This document shows positions 41,057-42,804 of a stretch of 42,804 bases of DNA, piece by piece (the stretch's first letter is position 1; every line of letters begins with the position of its first letter). The stretch lies in NCBI GenBank assembly GCA_045615545.1, contig JAZLFA010000007.1:1-42804 (forward strand). Direction: 5' to 3'. The notes under the pieces were generated by a model. That model ran no database searches and was not told where the DNA came from. It saw only the letters and a list, made by a program, of their open reading frames with translations. The position numbers and the translations under genes are program-made. This DNA comes from SIG220 sp045615545. Lineage in GTDB: Bacteria > Bacillota_I > Bacilli_A > RFN20 > CAG-826.

Positions 41057-41884
41057 ATGGGAATTAAAAATATAATTAAAAAATGTGTTCCTACAAGCAT
41101 TAAGCGCGAAATAAAATACGTTTATTTTAAACGTAAAAGACTTTCTGTTGCTCAAGATAATAACCAATTAAGGATGGAGATGTTTGATGGTGTTAAGGGA
41201 AGAGAAAACGAGATTCCTTTATTTATCATTTCATATAATCGACTCTCTTATCTTAAAGAGCTAATAAAACGCCTTGAGGAAATGAAGATAACAAATATCA
41301 TCATTGTTGATAATAAATCATCATATCAACCGCTTTTAGATTACTATAAATCCATTCCATATAAAGTTGTTTATGAGGAAGAAAATCTTGGCCATCGTGT
41401 TATCTGGAAAGATGATAGTTTAAAAGAATATCGTAAGAATTTTTATATGGTAACCGATAGTGATGTCGTACCAAGCAAAGAATGTCCAACCAACTTTATC
41501 TCTGTTTGGGTTGATATTTTAAAAAAATATCCTAACTTAAAGAAAGTGGGCTTCTCATTAAGGATTGATGATTTGCCTGGTAATAAAATGCGCAAGAATG
41601 TTATCAAATGGGAAAAATTTTTCTTTAAAAAGTTTATTAAAGAAGATAACTGCTATTTAGCAGATATAGACACTACTTTCGCGCTTTATTTACCAGATCA
41701 ATTAAGCGAAAAAACTAATTTCTTTTCTGCAATGCGAACCGCTAAACCAATTGAAGCGATTCACCTTCCTTGGTATAAAGATATAAACGAGCTTACTGAC
41801 GAAGATTTATTTTATGAAAATAGCAAACTTGCTTGTGTTGGTGAATGGGACTTAGTAAACCAAAAGAATCGTGGTCATTTCTAA
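41057..41884 (+). CDS. GT-A family glycosyltransferase
   Basis: 275 aa. A basic N-terminus (about 40 residues) precedes IPLFIISYNRLSYLKELIKRL, IIIVDNKSSY and VTDSDVVPS (DxD, about residue 138). The second half lacks the GT2 ED-x-D signature and instead has a conserved-looking DIDTTFALY and HLPWY. It resembles capsule glycosyltransferases of unassigned linkage. The start is 3 bases after the flippase stop without ribosome site, consistent with reinitiation. Confidence 0.78.
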   Translation: MGIKNIIKKCVPTSIKREIKYVYFKRKRLSVAQDNNQLRMEMFDGVKGRENEIPLFIISYNRLSYLKELIKRLEEMKITNIIIVDNKSSYQPLLDYYKSIPYKVVYEEENLGHRVIWKDDSLKEYRKNFYMVTDSDVVPSKECPTNFISVWVDILKKYPNLKKVGFSLRIDDLPGNKMRKNVIKWEKFFFKKFIKEDNCYLADIDTTFALYLPDQLSEKTNFFSAMRTAKPIEAIHLPWYKDINELTDEDLFYENSKLACVGEWDLVNQKNRGHF

Positions 41885-41885
41885 T

Positions 41886-42782
41886 ATGCTTGGAATATTA
41901 ATTTTAAATTATAATTCTTATAAGATTTGCCTTAAATCGGTTGAATCAATTTTGAATAGTGAAATTAATGTTGAATATAGAATATTAATCCTTGATAATC
42001 ATTCTACTGACGACTCTTATTCTTTCTTGGAGAACAGATACAAAAGCAACAAAAACATTATGGTGAAATCAACTGACTTTAATGGTGGATTTTCCTATGG
42101 AAACAATTATGGAATTAAACTTTTAAGAGATTTAGGGTGTAGCGACATTCTTATTTCTAACCCAGATATTATTTTTAATAAAGATTCTATTAACATCTTG
42201 ATAGATGAAACGAAAAAACATAAAAACATTGCCTATGCTGTTCCTAAAATTATTTGCCCAAAAGATGTCGATGAACTTTATTTCCGAGAAATCATGAAAT
42301 ATAGTTTTATGTTTTATGATTCATCTATTTTTAAATTCATAAACAAACTTTATTTAAAAAAGCATATTGATCATAAAATAGATAAATCTTCTGTTTTCGA
42401 AACAAACATGAAGATGTCTGGTTGCTGTATTCTTTTAACAGATGCGTTTTTAACTAATGTTAATAATGAGGTATATGATCCGGATATGTTCTTATATTAT
42501 GAAGAAGATGTTTTAGCAATAAAAGCGCTAAACGAAAAGATGAAAGGTTTATATGTTGGCATTAGCGAGGTTGAACACCATCATGATTATTCAAACCGAG
42601 TAAATGGTTTTACTAAAGTTCAGTTTTATAAATCAGCCCTTATATTTGCTAAAAAATATCGTAAATATAATAAGGTAGTAATCTTTTATATTTATTTAAG
42701 ATACTTAATTAGATTTTCGTTAACTTCATTAATCAAAAAAGAATATCGCAAATATATTAAAGAATTAAGAAAATCATTGTAA
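41886..42782 (+). CDS. Rhamnosyltransferase-like family 2 glycosyltransferase
   Basis: 298 aa from ATG 41886, one base after the previous stop; a GTG at 41871 would give five more residues but overlaps that gene. GILILNYNSYKICLKSVESI, DFNGGFSYGNNYGIKLL, SNPDI (DxD position) and YYEEDVLAIKALNEK are GT2 landmarks close to the rhamnosyltransferase group. The gene is complete and ends 22 bp before the window edge, so the operon probably continues. No ribosome site. Confidence 0.83.
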   Translation: MLGILILNYNSYKICLKSVESILNSEINVEYRILILDNHSTDDSYSFLENRYKSNKNIMVKSTDFNGGFSYGNNYGIKLLRDLGCSDILISNPDIIFNKDSINILIDETKKHKNIAYAVPKIICPKDVDELYFREIMKYSFMFYDSSIFKFINKLYLKKHIDHKIDKSSVFETNMKMSGCCILLTDAFLTNVNNEVYDPDMFLYYEEDVLAIKALNEKMKGLYVGISEVEHHHDYSNRVNGFTKVQFYKSALIFAKKYRKYNKVVIFYIYLRYLIRFSLTSLIKKEYRKYIKELRKSL

Positions 42783-42804
42783 CTTAAGGTTATTATCCAA
42801 TGAT

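Noticed and set aside
1..42804. Mycoplasma-type code (TGA as Trp)
   Set aside because: TGA ends several complete genes (rmlD, the first polymerase, the XRE regulator), and tryptophan is encoded by TGG.

Overview
The window is low-GC DNA (roughly one third G+C by eye) from a Bacillota-type bacterium. It has Gram-positive lipoprotein signals, a Firmicutes-style rlmD, a zinc-type L31 protein and many strong AGGAGG ribosome sites. TGA is used as a stop (for example at the ends of the XRE regulator gene, rmlD and the first polymerase gene), so this is not the mycoplasma code. An uncultured host-associated Bacilli or Erysipelotrichia-like lineage would fit, but no single gene proves the species.

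Region 1 (1-9543) is mostly core genome. It holds a tldD-tldE protease pair on the minus strand, guanine deaminase, a small membrane protein that appears frameshifted, rpmE, metG, a CpoA-like lipid glycosyltransferase and rlmD (23S rRNA uracil methyltransferase). Several transcription units are closed by clear intrinsic terminators.

Region 2 (9544 to about 18600) is an accessory island inserted behind rlmD. It carries an AAA/DUF4143 ATPase, three Fic-domain proteins, an XRE regulator with an internally deleted MFS transporter, tiny membrane peptides and an unknown 175-aa protein. The last codons of rlmD (encoding the HVETV tail) recur three more times, at 11285-11347, 12730-12876 and 14019-14069, and lie between the cassette genes. 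The most distal copy also repeats the rlmD terminator and downstream flank. This looks like an array of cassettes stacked at an rlmD 3'-end attachment site, with no integrase in the window. The two paralogous class II Fic genes share an operator-like repeat, TTATGCANAAA. It recurs every 20-23 bp across both promoters, and the last copy contains the start codon. The third fic gene has its own 21-22 bp periodic repeat.

Region 3 (18646-42782) is a surface-polysaccharide locus. A CotH-type lipoprotein gene faces left. Rightward come an initiating sugar-phosphate transferase, family 2 glycosyltransferases, two Wzy-like polymerases or ligases, the complete dTDP-L-rhamnose pathway (rmlA-rmlC-rmlD-rmlB) and a Wzz-type chain-length protein. 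Next is a collagen-like lipoprotein fused to a glycoside-hydrolase-like domain. After a strong terminator follow an MBOAT acyltransferase, an SGNH acyltransferase with BspA-type leucine-rich repeats, a transglutaminase-like lipoprotein, a Wzx flippase and two more glycosyltransferases. Together these could build, export, O-acylate and remodel a rhamnose-containing capsule or wall polysaccharide.

The genome appears to mix two start modes. Many genes have a strong Shine-Dalgarno sequence. At least five (guaD, the lipid glycosyltransferase, cotH, the MBOAT gene and the flippase gene) lack one but have a -10-like hexamer only 4-8 nt before the ATG, which suggests leaderless mRNAs.
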